NCBI RefSeq assembly: GCF_012849215.1 | Contig: NZ_CP051682.1 | Coordinates: 3,410,001-3,474,000 of the forward strand | Reading direction: 5' to 3' | From: Mucilaginibacter robiniae | Lineage (GTDB): Bacteria; Bacteroidota; Bacteroidia; Sphingobacteriales; Sphingobacteriaceae | DNA: 64,000 nt | In this document: piece by piece, positions 16,873 through 25,188 of the stretch | Position numbering within the stretch: the stretch's first letter is position 1 | Layout of the letters: the number at the start of each line of letters is the position of its first letter | Position numbers and translations under genes: made by a program | The notes under the pieces: generated by a model | Told to the model about the DNA's origin: nothing | Databases searched by the model: none | What the model saw: the letters and a program-made list of their open reading frames with translations, nothing else

Positions 16873-19242
16873 ATGCTGAAGAATTACTTCATTATCGCTT
16901 GGCGCAGTTTGCTTAAAAATAAAGTTTATTCATTAATTAATATTTGTGGATTAGCATTGGGCATGGCCTTATCGATGTTAATTGGTTTGTGGATATATGA
17001 TGAAGTGGCTTATAATACTTATCATGAAAACTACTCCACCATTATGCAGGTAATGAATACGCAGACTTTTAACGGTCATGTAGGTACTAATGAGGCAATA
17101 GCTTTACCCTTGGCTAAAGACATTAAAACGAAGTTTTCTCAGGATTTTAAACGTCTGGCATTAGCAACATGGAATGAGCCGTATATACTTGGTGCAGGCG
17201 AAAAAAAGATGTCTGGTAAGGGGATGTGGGTTCAGCCTGATTTTCCCGAGATGCTCACCTTAAATATGATTAAAGGAAGTCGTGGTGTTTTGACCGATCC
17301 ATCATCCGCTATCATTAGCCAATCATTAGCCAAAGCGTTATTTGGTGATGCGGATCCGATGTCCCAAACGGTCCGAGTTAACAATATGGCGGATGTGAAA
17401 GTTGCCGGTGTATACAAAGACCTACCTTATAATACATCGTTTAACGATATTCAAATTCTTTTACCCTGGGGCAAGTATATTACGTTTAATTGGGTGAAAA
17501 ACTCTATAGATAACTGGGGAAATCACAGCTGGCAGTTATTTGCACAAGTGGATAAGCACGCTGATATAGAAAAAATCAATGCTAAAATAAGAGATCTGGA
17601 AAAGCCACATTTTAAAGAAGGCGATGCCAAGATGCAACTTCACCCAATGTCCAGGTGGCATTTGTACAGCGATTTTGTGAACGGTAAATCAACAGGTGGT
17701 CGTATTAAGTTTGTCTGGCTGTTTGGTATTATAGGAGTATTTGTGTTATTACTGGCTTGCATCAACTTCATGAACCTGAGCACTGCTCGTAGTGAAAAAC
17801 GCGCTAAAGAGGTGGGCATTCGCAAAGCTATCGGATCTATGCGCCAGCAATTGATTGGACAGTTCTTAAGCGAATCGGTAGTAATGGCACTACTGGCATT
17901 TGCACTGTGTGTTATACTGGTGCTTCTTTGCCTGCCTTTTTTCAACTATTTGTCAGATAAACAAATTCAACTACCTTGGAAAAATCCTGTTTTTTGGTTA
18001 GTATCATTGTTGTTTACTATTATAACAGGTTTGGTGTCGGGTAGCTATCCAGCATTTTACTTATCAGCGTTTAATCCGGTTAAAGTGTTAAAAGGCACGT
18101 TTAAAGCAGGGCCTTATGCAGCGCTACCCCGTAAGGTGCTGGTTGTAGTGCAGTTTACAGTATCTATAACTCTTATTATCGGTACTGTAATTGTTTTCAG
18201 GCAAATACAGCATGCTAAAAACAGACCAGTGGGCTATAATCGCGAAGGGCTGATTACAGTTGATATTAATACGCCTGATTTACGTGGCCATTATGATGCT
18301 ATCCGGAGCGATTTGCTGAAAACTGGTTCTATCGAAAATATGGCTGAATCTTCAAGTCCATCAACATCGGTAAAAAGTAACCAGATTGGGTTTGAATGGG
18401 AAGGTATGGAACCGGGTAGTCATCCGCTTTTGGGCACTATTGGAGCTACGCATGATTTTGGCCACACTATTAACTGGCAAGTAAAACAAGGACGTGATTT
18501 TTCACGCAACTTCCTGACAGATAGTTCTGCCGCCATCATCAATGAGGCTTCAGCAAAAATAATGGGCTTTAAAAATCCGATAGGCAAAATTGTGAAGTAT
18601 AACGGTAAACCGCTCACCATAGTAGGGGTCATTAAAAATATGGTAATGGAATCTCCCTACATTCCGGTGCAGCCAACTATATTTATGATTAGTTATGATT
18701 GGGCTAATGTAATTACTATAAAATTAAAGCCCGGTATGCCGGTGCGTGAGGCTTTGGCCAAGATAGAGCCAGTATTTAAGAAGTTTGATCCTAGTAGTCC
18801 TTTTGATTATAAATTCGTGGATCAAGACTATGCAACTAAGTTTGCCAATGAGGAGCGTATCGGAAATCTGGCTACTTTTTTTGCCATACTTGCCATTTTT
18901 ATCTCATCATTAGGATTGTTTGGCTTAGCATCCTTCGTGGCCGAACAGCGTACCAAAGAAATAGGCGTGCGAAAAATTTTAGGTGCTTCGGTTTACAACC
19001 TCTGGCAAATGCTTTGTGAAGATTTCATAATACTGGTAATTATATCATGTGTTATTGCTATACCCATAGCATGGTATTTCCTTAGTAATTGGTTGCAAGC
19101 GTATGAGTATCGCACGCAAATTTCCTGGTGGATATTTGCAGTTGCCGGGTTATTGGCTTTAGGCATAACCCTACTTACCGTGAGTTATCAGGCTATTAGG
19201 GCTGCCATCGCTAACCCGGTTCGAAGTTTAAGAACAGAGTAA
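16873..19242 (+). CDS. FtsX/MacB-type ABC transporter permease
   Basis: A 789-residue membrane protein with two FtsX-like permease modules, each preceded by a periplasmic MacB_PCD-like domain. Helix 1 is near residues 20-45. The first FtsX core begins near LLACINFMNLSTARSEKRAK and KEVGIRKAIGSMRQQLIGQF (about 295-330), and a second copy has AEQRTKEIGVRKILGAS (about 695). This duplicated architecture without an ATPase domain is very common in Bacteroidota, and the ATPase must be encoded elsewhere. The substrate is unknown; lipoprotein, peptide or antibiotic export has been proposed for the family. It sits where the S10 operon would normally continue, and a related gene starts at 37268. Confidence 0.9.
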   Translation: MLKNYFIIAWRSLLKNKVYSLINICGLALGMALSMLIGLWIYDEVAYNTYHENYSTIMQVMNTQTFNGHVGTNEAIALPLAKDIKTKFSQDFKRLALATWNEPYILGAGEKKMSGKGMWVQPDFPEMLTLNMIKGSRGVLTDPSSAIISQSLAKALFGDADPMSQTVRVNNMADVKVAGVYKDLPYNTSFNDIQILLPWGKYITFNWVKNSIDNWGNHSWQLFAQVDKHADIEKINAKIRDLEKPHFKEGDAKMQLHPMSRWHLYSDFVNGKSTGGRIKFVWLFGIIGVFVLLLACINFMNLSTARSEKRAKEVGIRKAIGSMRQQLIGQFLSESVVMALLAFALCVILVLLCLPFFNYLSDKQIQLPWKNPVFWLVSLLFTIITGLVSGSYPAFYLSAFNPVKVLKGTFKAGPYAALPRKVLVVVQFTVSITLIIGTVIVFRQIQHAKNRPVGYNREGLITVDINTPDLRGHYDAIRSDLLKTGSIENMAESSSPSTSVKSNQIGFEWEGMEPGSHPLLGTIGATHDFGHTINWQVKQGRDFSRNFLTDSSAAIINEASAKIMGFKNPIGKIVKYNGKPLTIVGVIKNMVMESPYIPVQPTIFMISYDWANVITIKLKPGMPVREALAKIEPVFKKFDPSSPFDYKFVDQDYATKFANEERIGNLATFFAILAIFISSLGLFGLASFVAEQRTKEIGVRKILGASVYNLWQMLCEDFIILVIISCVIAIPIAWYFLSNWLQAYEYRTQISWWIFAVAGLLALGITLLTVSYQAIRAAIANPVRSLRTE

Positions 19243-19362
19243 GTATGAGAGTAAGTACGAAAATAAAAAGCTGCTTAGGTGGATGTTATAACCGTTTTGC
19301 AAAATAAGTGTGATGATAATGTTCAGATTTTGAAATGGTTTAAACGTCAAACTCATTTATAT

Positions 19363-19397
19363 AAAAAAAGCGGCACCATTATTATAGTGCCGCTTTT
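19363..19397. terminator. Bidirectional terminator
   Basis: The 8-bp stem AGCGGCAC (19369-19376) with GTGCCGCT (19387-19394) is flanked by seven A residues on the left and TTTTCTT on the right. It lies between the plus-strand permease and the convergent minus-strand gene. Confidence 0.85.
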
Positions 19398-19420
19398 CTT
19401 GTATTGAAAATAAAGATAAG

Positions 19421-20227
19421 TTAATAGCCTGGGTTGCCGGTAATTTCTTCCAGCTTATTGCGTACGGTTTGGAGTTCACGGGCCATTTTCTTTTCTTTCT
19501 CGTTAGCTTTTATTTTGTAGCCTTTATATTCTTCATCCAGCTCATCATATAACTTAATACGGTATTTAGCTTCCCGGCGTGCACTGCCCGATTGTGCAAT
19601 AACAACAGCAGCTACTGCACCAAACAGGATTACCAAGCCCCACATAATTAAGTTATAGGTGCCTTTAGATACCAGAATGCCAGCCAAGCTTATGGCATCA
19701 CGCTTGGAGTTGGATTCATTCAAGCTTTGCTCTTTCTCGCTTACATCCGACTGTAAATCCTGAACGGCTTTACCTTGGGTAGCTAATTTACTTTGTGCCG
19801 TGCGCAGTTTTTGGCGTTCGGCACGTATGGTATCCATTATATTTTTATAAAATGCAGCAAGTTGAGGGCGTTGGTAGCCATATACCTTAGTGCTTAGGTA
19901 CTGATATTGTCCGCTCAAGCTTTTATCAGTATTAACAGGTGCGCCAGCTGCAGGAACTTGCTGTGCATAAGGGTTAGGGCGTGTAGCAGGTTGGGTTCGG
20001 TAAGTGGGAGTAGCAGTACCGGGGTGTGCAGCTGCTGGCTGGTAAGCTCCAGGTGTAATTGGTTTAGCTGCACCGGGCCGCACAATTCCAGGTTTGTTAA
20101 ACGCTGGTTTAGCAGGTGTTGTAGTTGTTTTGGGTTTTACATGAACAGAATCCTGCGCTTGTGCAACAGTAAGGCTGGATATGGACAAAAGCAGGGTTAA
20201 AGTATTAATGCAGAACCTTTTTTTCAT
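19421..20227 (-). CDS. Membrane protein with Pro/Ala-rich linker and coiled coils, unknown function
   Basis: A 268-residue protein. A signal peptide (MKKRFCINTLTLLLSISSLT, then VAQAQ) is followed by a low-complexity Pro/Ala/Thr region (about 25-95), a helical coiled-coil region (about 115-175, RAERQKLRTAQSKLATQGK), one transmembrane helix (about 190-215, NLIMWGLVILFGAVAAVVIA) and a basic cytoplasmic coiled coil to the C-terminus. An upstream in-frame start at 20323 is rejected because it would hide the signal peptide. I recognise no family. The layout suggests a single-pass inner-membrane protein joining the periplasm to the cytoplasm. Confidence 0.7.
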   Translation of the reverse strand: MKKRFCINTLTLLLSISSLTVAQAQDSVHVKPKTTTTPAKPAFNKPGIVRPGAAKPITPGAYQPAAAHPGTATPTYRTQPATRPNPYAQQVPAAGAPVNTDKSLSGQYQYLSTKVYGYQRPQLAAFYKNIMDTIRAERQKLRTAQSKLATQGKAVQDLQSDVSEKEQSLNESNSKRDAISLAGILVSKGTYNLIMWGLVILFGAVAAVVIAQSGSARREAKYRIKLYDELDEEYKGYKIKANEKEKKMARELQTVRNKLEEITGNPGY

Positions 20228-20390
20228 AGTTGAAAGTTTGATGAACAGTACAGTAAATAGTTTAATAGCTTTTTTGTTTAAATAAATACCTGTAAATAAG
20301 CTATAAATAGTAAAAGCTACCAAACATGCCTAAAATAACGAATATAGGATATCCAACCCAATTTAACCAAACCATATTTATATTAGCAGC

Positions 20391-21650
20391 ATGAACATCG
20401 GAATGATAGGCTTGGGCGATATGGGCCGGGTATATGCTAAAGCGTTTGCAAAAGCTGGTTATACAGTTTGTGGCTGCGATTTGCCCCAGAATCGGGAAGC
20501 ACTGGAAAATGAGCTGCAACCCTTAGGTATTCAGTTGCTGGATGATGGAAAGCAAGTAGCTCGTATCAGTGATTTACTGATTTACTCGGTTGAAGCTGAC
20601 CGTATGGAGCAGGTAGTGGCGGAGTGCAGCGGTTCTACTAAATACGGGGCCATTGTAGCCGGACAAACATCCGTTAAGCACCCCGAAATTGCCATATTCG
20701 AGAAGTATTTACCAGCTGATGCGCAGATTGTTACTTTTCATGCCATGCATGGTGGTGGCTTTGAGCCTGCGGGTCAAAAACTAATTTTGATGCGATACCG
20801 GGCTGATGATACAACTTATCAGCGTATGCTGGATTTGTTTACAGCTATTGGATCAGACTTAGTTGAATTGGACGATTATCATGAACATGACAAGATTGTG
20901 GCCGATACCCAAGCTGTAACGCATGTAGGCTTTGAAAGCATGGGTACAGCCTGGGCCTCTGCTGGTTTCTTTCCATGGGAAAATGCTTCTTACTTAGGCG
21001 GCATTGATAATGTTAAAATTTTAATAACCCTCCGTATATTTAGCTATAAAGCTCACGTGTATGCCGGTTTGGCTATTCTGAATCCTTATGCCCGGCAGCA
21101 AGTAAGGCGTTATGCCCAGTCAGAATCAGAATTGTTTAAGCTGATGATTCAGGAGGAGGAAGATGCCTTTCGTGATCGGTTGTACCGCGCCCGCGACTTC
21201 GTTTTTCATGAAAGCCGTCGCCCCATTATGCTGAACGATGCCGTGATGGATGAGTTTACTTTTCATGGCAGCAGTACCGAGCGTAAACCTAATTCGCACC
21301 TGAGTATACTAAGTATGGTAGATGCCTGGTATCATTTGGGTATCAATCCTTATGATAATTTGGTAGGGCAAACGCCTCCTTTTCGGTTACGGTTAGGTAT
21401 TGCCGAGTACTTGTTCAAGAATGAAGATTTGCTGGAAGAATCTATTCAAACCGCTTTGTATGACAAGTCTATCCGCGGCGATGATTTAGAATTTCACTCT
21501 GCCGTACGCGAATGGTCATCTATTATCAATTATGGTGATATGGAAGGCTATAAAAAGCATTTTAACCAGGTTCAGGCTTTCTTTAAAGATAGGTTAGAGG
21601 AAGGGCAGAAACACAGTGCCGATATGATTAGGCGACTAATGCGAAGTTGA
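20391..21650 (+). CDS. Prephenate dehydrogenase, fungal Tyr1-like
   Basis: A 419-residue NAD(P)-dependent dehydrogenase that would convert prephenate to 4-hydroxyphenylpyruvate in tyrosine synthesis. The Rossmann motif IGLGDMG is at residues 6-12. Unlike typical bacterial TyrA proteins (about 280-370 residues), the body matches my recollection of fungal Tyr1 throughout: the GQTSVKHPEIAIFEKYLP segment, EHDKIVADTQAVTH, GGIDNVKILITLRIFS, HVYAGLAILNP and DDLEFHSAVREWSS. No ACT or chorismate mutase domain is visible, and no aromatic biosynthesis genes are adjacent. It could instead be a paralogue with a different substrate. I did not run a search, so the closeness to Tyr1 should be tested. Confidence 0.75.
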   Translation: MNIGMIGLGDMGRVYAKAFAKAGYTVCGCDLPQNREALENELQPLGIQLLDDGKQVARISDLLIYSVEADRMEQVVAECSGSTKYGAIVAGQTSVKHPEIAIFEKYLPADAQIVTFHAMHGGGFEPAGQKLILMRYRADDTTYQRMLDLFTAIGSDLVELDDYHEHDKIVADTQAVTHVGFESMGTAWASAGFFPWENASYLGGIDNVKILITLRIFSYKAHVYAGLAILNPYARQQVRRYAQSESELFKLMIQEEEDAFRDRLYRARDFVFHESRRPIMLNDAVMDEFTFHGSSTERKPNSHLSILSMVDAWYHLGINPYDNLVGQTPPFRLRLGIAEYLFKNEDLLEESIQTALYDKSIRGDDLEFHSAVREWSSIINYGDMEGYKKHFNQVQAFFKDRLEEGQKHSADMIRRLMRS

Positions 21651-21767
21651 ACCTAAGATGGTAACCACTTATTATAGGGTAGTATTACAGCATCATCTGC
21701 GCAGTTAAAGCAGTTTTGAGTTTACTTGATTTCTAGGTGGTTACTTAAATCTTTATTTATTAAAAAT

Positions 21768-22007
21768 TTAGTGTTGTTCTACACTATTCATCTGTAGCAA
21801 GGTTACTGCATCAATTTCTAATATTTCCGCAATACAAAGCAGGCGGTTTAAGGTAATATTGTTACGCCCTAATTCTATTTTACTGTAGGCATTTTGTGAA
21901 ATTTTCAGCTTGGCTGCCAGGTATTCCTGTGTATAATTCTTATCTTCTCTAATTTTTCTGATATTAGCAGCTACTGCCAGAGCTTTAAGGTCGCACAATG
22001 ACTTCAT
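21768..22007 (-). CDS. Small XRE-family helix-turn-helix regulator
   Basis: A 79-residue DNA-binding protein that is essentially one HTH_3/XRE domain. IRKIREDKNYTQEYLAAKLK and ISQNAYSKIELGRNNITLN show the recognition-helix pattern, and a short C-terminal tail follows. It is probably a dimeric repressor or accessory regulator. No phage or toxin-antitoxin partner is adjacent, and its target is unknown. It converges with the prephenate dehydrogenase gene. Confidence 0.85.
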   Translation of the reverse strand: MKSLCDLKALAVAANIRKIREDKNYTQEYLAAKLKISQNAYSKIELGRNNITLNRLLCIAEILEIDAVTLLQMNSVEQH

Positions 22008-22215
22008 GGGTAAATGGAATAAGCAATAAAATGGTTAGCCAAGCTGCTGCAGTTGGTAAGCTGACAGCTATCTTTTAGGTTTATACGAATAGCTATTTAA
22101 CAGGGTTTATATTAAATGGTGTTAAAAATGTCATTCTCTGAAGTTTTAAAAGCAAGGGAAGGCAGCTTATATTGTGATAAAGCGAGCTAATTGTCAAATA
22201 AAAGCGTCTGTATTT

Positions 22216-23358
22216 TTAGTAAAGCAATACATCAATGCGATGGGCATGCACAATCTGCAATTGGTCTGACCAGGCAAAAACAGTAAACTGCCCATCTTGT
22301 GAAGCTACCAGGGCAACTGCATTATGCTGATCGAATACAAACTGTGCGGCAGCTAAATGCCGGGTACCCCCATGCTGTGCCGGATGCACTTTGGTAGCTT
22401 TTACACCAGCTACAGGTTCGGTCAAAATGATTTGTTCAACCGGGGTGCTGTTTGCTGCACGGGCCACTTTAGCGCCAAAAGCCAATAAATCATATTGTTC
22501 ATTAATTATTGTGGCACCATCTACAGCCGTAAACCCTCCTATGATATCGATAGCTTGTAACAATGCTTCCTGCCATTCCAGCTTGTCTTTTTCAGGTTCA
22601 CGGTATTGGAGTAAGTTGCTGATAGCACAATAGCTGGGCGTAACCGGATAATTGATTGGATGCACTACAGATCGGTGCCAATCGTCAAAACCTTGCGGAA
22701 CTATGAGTACTAAGCCGCCTCGACGGTGTAACCGCATAGAAGCTGCCAGTTGTACTAAAATGTTAAACGACTCGCCCATAAAAGCAGGGAGTGGCATACG
22801 CATCAGGGAAGATAATAATGCCGGACAATTCGATATGCCCATAGATTGTTCATCCAGAATTTTAATCTGGTCGCCATGCAAAACCGCAACGTTAACAAAC
22901 TTCCCAAATCCACCAATACGTCGGTGCTTAACTACCAGCAGGCCAGGTTCAATAACTTCCAGCACAAAGCATATTTTAGGTATATAGTGAGTGGTGCCCC
23001 AAACGTAAAGCCCATCAGCCTGTTGCCATACCCCCAAATGAATGCCGGGCTGTGCAACCGCAGGGGCCAGTTTAATCAGGTTTTGTGGAGTTAGCCGCAG
23101 TTGCCGGCCAAATATAAGCGGCTGTTCTGCCTGATCGGGGTGTAGCAGCGCTAAAGATATAGTAGGCGAATGACCTTCTTCGCGCCTCAGGCTTGCCCAA
23201 AAAGCTACATCAATAACGGCTTCAATGATACTGCTATGTGTAGGAGAAGCCAAATTACCTTCACCCAAATCATCAGCTAAGGCTAGGTGGGTTGCAAAAT
23301 GCGCCTCAATAGCCGGTGCAATAATACGTGCAGGTAAATAGGTAGATTCGGATAACAT
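22216..23358 (-). CDS. DACNV-type diadenylate cyclase homologue
   Basis: A 380-residue soluble protein. Residues about 1-240 look like the DACNV sensor domain known to precede some diadenylate cyclase (DAC) domains. The C-terminal region (about 265-370) carries DAC signatures: DGA at 280-282 and GTRHLAA at 331-337, followed by VALVASQDGQFTVF, which resembles the strand after the RHR motif. DAC proteins make c-di-AMP. The usual RHR motif, which contacts ATP phosphates, reads RHL here, so activity may be altered or lost. No signal peptide or membrane helix is seen. It neighbours the fluoride CLC gene on the same strand, with an XRE gene downstream. Domain assignment is by motif reading only. 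Confidence 0.75.
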   Translation of the reverse strand: MLSESTYLPARIIAPAIEAHFATHLALADDLGEGNLASPTHSSIIEAVIDVAFWASLRREEGHSPTISLALLHPDQAEQPLIFGRQLRLTPQNLIKLAPAVAQPGIHLGVWQQADGLYVWGTTHYIPKICFVLEVIEPGLLVVKHRRIGGFGKFVNVAVLHGDQIKILDEQSMGISNCPALLSSLMRMPLPAFMGESFNILVQLAASMRLHRRGGLVLIVPQGFDDWHRSVVHPINYPVTPSYCAISNLLQYREPEKDKLEWQEALLQAIDIIGGFTAVDGATIINEQYDLLAFGAKVARAANSTPVEQIILTEPVAGVKATKVHPAQHGGTRHLAAAQFVFDQHNAVALVASQDGQFTVFAWSDQLQIVHAHRIDVLLY

Positions 23359-23490
23359 AGCAGGTTTGAAAATTTACAACAATGATAGCAATGTGTATCG
23401 AGATAATTAATCGTGTTCAGCCATACGGATGTCAAATACCACCTGCTGTTTGGCTGGTAACTTCACCCTTACAGTTAAAGGTACACTGCT

Positions 23491-24888
23491 TTATTTTTTA
23501 AACCTAAATTTATACTTAGCCAGTTTTTGGTGAAGATAACCGCGTTGTTTGTTTAAATCAGCTAAGGTTGTTTCATCCTGTAAATTAGCATCAAACAGCT
23601 TAGGTATGGCAATGCGTTGCGAACTGTAAATGCCGGTATGTCCGCTAAACAGATAAGCCGTAAAGCAGGCTACGGCAAACAGTAAGGCATGTTCACCGCC
23701 AAATAGTTCAATACCCATAAATGTGCAGGCTAATGGAGTGTTGGTAGCTCCGGCAAATACCGCTATAAAGCCTAAAGCTGCAAATAAACTTACAGGTGCA
23801 TCCAATAGTCCGGAAAGTGTGTTGCCAAGTGTAGCGCCTATATAAAATAAAGGCGTTACCTCGCCGCCTTTAAAGCCGCTGCCTAAAGTTAAAGTGGTAT
23901 ATAAGGTTTTCCATAGCCAGCTCCAGGTATCAGCGCCACCCGCATGAAAGCTGGAAGGGATAGTTACTGCACCTGGGTACTGCGCATCAACCCCTAAACT
24001 TAAATAATCGGGTTTACCTATAATGTAGGTAAGCCCTATAATAAGCAAACCGCCGGTTAAAGGTATTAGCCATTTGTGGGTGAACAAAGCAATGAAAGTT
24101 GCTTTAATTTCATTCACCATTAAGGAAAACAACCAGCTTGCTAAACCAAAGGCAACAGAAGCAAGAACTACCTTAGCCAGCAATACCCAATTAAATGGCA
24201 GGTAGGCCGACAGCATATAAGACGTTTTTGCCAGTACATCAATATGATAAGCGGTATGATGAACACCCCAGGCTGATACGGTAACATCACCCACAATGGC
24301 GGCAATAAGAGCTGGCAGGATAGCATCATATTTGATGCGGCCAATACTTAATACCTCTAAGGCAAAAATAGCGCCGGTAAGCGGCGTACCGAATACAGCG
24401 CCAAAGCCGGCAGCTACGCCAGCCGTGAGTACCAAGTGCATATCGGCCTCGTTTAACTTAAACCATTTACCGAACATACCTGCAATGCTGCCGCCTATTT
24501 GTACAGCGGTACCCTCGCGCCCGGCCGAGCCGCCAAACAGGTGGGTGATTACCGTAGTAAGTAAAATAATAGGTGCCATTTGTGGAGGTATCCCACCACC
24601 GGGCTTATTAATTTCGTCCATAATCAGGTTGTTGCCCTTTTCGGATGATTTACCTACCGACTGGTAAATAAAGTGAATAGCAATACCTGCCAATGGTAAT
24701 AAAAACAGCAACCAAGTATGACTAAATCTGAAATGAATGGCCCAGCTGAGCAGCCATAAAAACAAAGCGACTACGCTACCAATAATTATGGCAACAGGCA
24801 AGATAAGCACCGTCCAACGTAAGCCGTATTTTAAAGTTTGAATAACAGGATGGTTGTAGAAAGCGGAAGAAGATTTAAAATTTTTCAC
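23491..24888 (-). CDS. CLC-family fluoride/proton antiporter (CLC-F)
   Basis: A 465-residue CLC transporter with about 10-12 membrane helices. The gating glutamate is Glu125 in GREGT (residues 123-127), where chloride CLCs have GREGP. The later motif is GFKGGEVTP (about 337-345) rather than GGxFxP, and I recall the Glu and Thr of GGEVTP as hallmarks of fluoride-specific CLCs. A fluoride-type riboswitch lies directly upstream, which supports fluoride export over a generic chloride-channel label. The start is GTG at 24886-24888, with no in-frame ATG nearby. The bases just before it may be masked by riboswitch pairing. This is a detoxification gene induced by fluoride; the function is inferred strongly from context. 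Confidence 0.9.
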   Translation of the reverse strand: MKNFKSSSAFYNHPVIQTLKYGLRWTVLILPVAIIIGSVVALFLWLLSWAIHFRFSHTWLLFLLPLAGIAIHFIYQSVGKSSEKGNNLIMDEINKPGGGIPPQMAPIILLTTVITHLFGGSAGREGTAVQIGGSIAGMFGKWFKLNEADMHLVLTAGVAAGFGAVFGTPLTGAIFALEVLSIGRIKYDAILPALIAAIVGDVTVSAWGVHHTAYHIDVLAKTSYMLSAYLPFNWVLLAKVVLASVAFGLASWLFSLMVNEIKATFIALFTHKWLIPLTGGLLIIGLTYIIGKPDYLSLGVDAQYPGAVTIPSSFHAGGADTWSWLWKTLYTTLTLGSGFKGGEVTPLFYIGATLGNTLSGLLDAPVSLFAALGFIAVFAGATNTPLACTFMGIELFGGEHALLFAVACFTAYLFSGHTGIYSSQRIAIPKLFDANLQDETTLADLNKQRGYLHQKLAKYKFRFKK

Positions 24889-24935
24889 CTACAAATGCAT
24901 AGTACCGCATACCATAAAATATGCAGTTAGTTATT

Positions 24936-24997
24936 TGCAGGCGCCATCAGCAATATGCGGTTCGTTGCAAAGCAACCGGAAGACACCATTTCCTTAC
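24936..24997 (-). promoter_or_regulatory. Fluoride riboswitch (crcB motif) upstream of the CLC-F gene
   Basis: On the minus strand the 62-base segment reads GGAAATGGTGTCTTCC at its 5' side, then a hairpin, an ACCGC element and finally GCTGATGGCGCCTGCA (24936-24951). This matches the fluoride riboswitch pattern GGnnATGG...CC...GCTGATGRCGCCT. The 3' end CTGCAAAT (24933-24940 on the plus strand, read in reverse) is complementary, with one G-U pair, to ATTTGTAG (24889-24896), the eight bases directly before the GTG start. A fluoride-bound aptamer would use GCCTGC internally and free the start, while the unbound form would mask it. The mechanism is inferred. Confidence 0.85.
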
Positions 24998-24999
24998 TG

Positions 25000-25007
25000 C
25001 AAAGATA
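25000..25007 (-). promoter_or_regulatory. -7 promoter box (TATCTTTG) for the fluoride riboswitch transcript
   Basis: The minus strand carries TATCTTTG, an exact TAnnTTTG match, immediately upstream of the riboswitch. A TTTG at 25033-25036 could be the -33 element, though its 25-base spacing is long. Transcription would begin a few bases into the aptamer 5' end. Confidence 0.65.
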
Positions 25008-25106
25008 GCAGTTAGCCTGTTTAATTAGGCTACAAAAATGTTAAAAATGTAACCCTGATTTCAAATATCATGATCGGTATACTAAAATACCTAAATAGGT
25101 GTTAAG

Positions 25107-25164
25107 AAGGAGGTAACTACCACAGCATCACACATTCACACAATATACATGCTGCGGTGTTTTT
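25107..25164 (+). promoter_or_regulatory. Orphan Shine-Dalgarno-like sequence and hairpin in the 25189 leader
   Basis: AAGGAGGT at about 25108-25115 is a near-perfect Shine-Dalgarno match but has no start codon at working distance. It is followed by CAGCAT and ATGCTG arms separated by about 20 bases, ending in GTGTTTTTAAC. This may be a weak attenuator in the leader of the next gene. Confidence 0.35.
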
Positions 25165-25188
25165 AACTTAGAAATACGATCTATTGAT

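Noticed and set aside
21661..21744. GTAACCAC/GTGGTTAC inverted pair between the prephenate dehydrogenase and XRE genes
   Set aside because: Only 8 bases with a long loop; could be chance and has no T-run.
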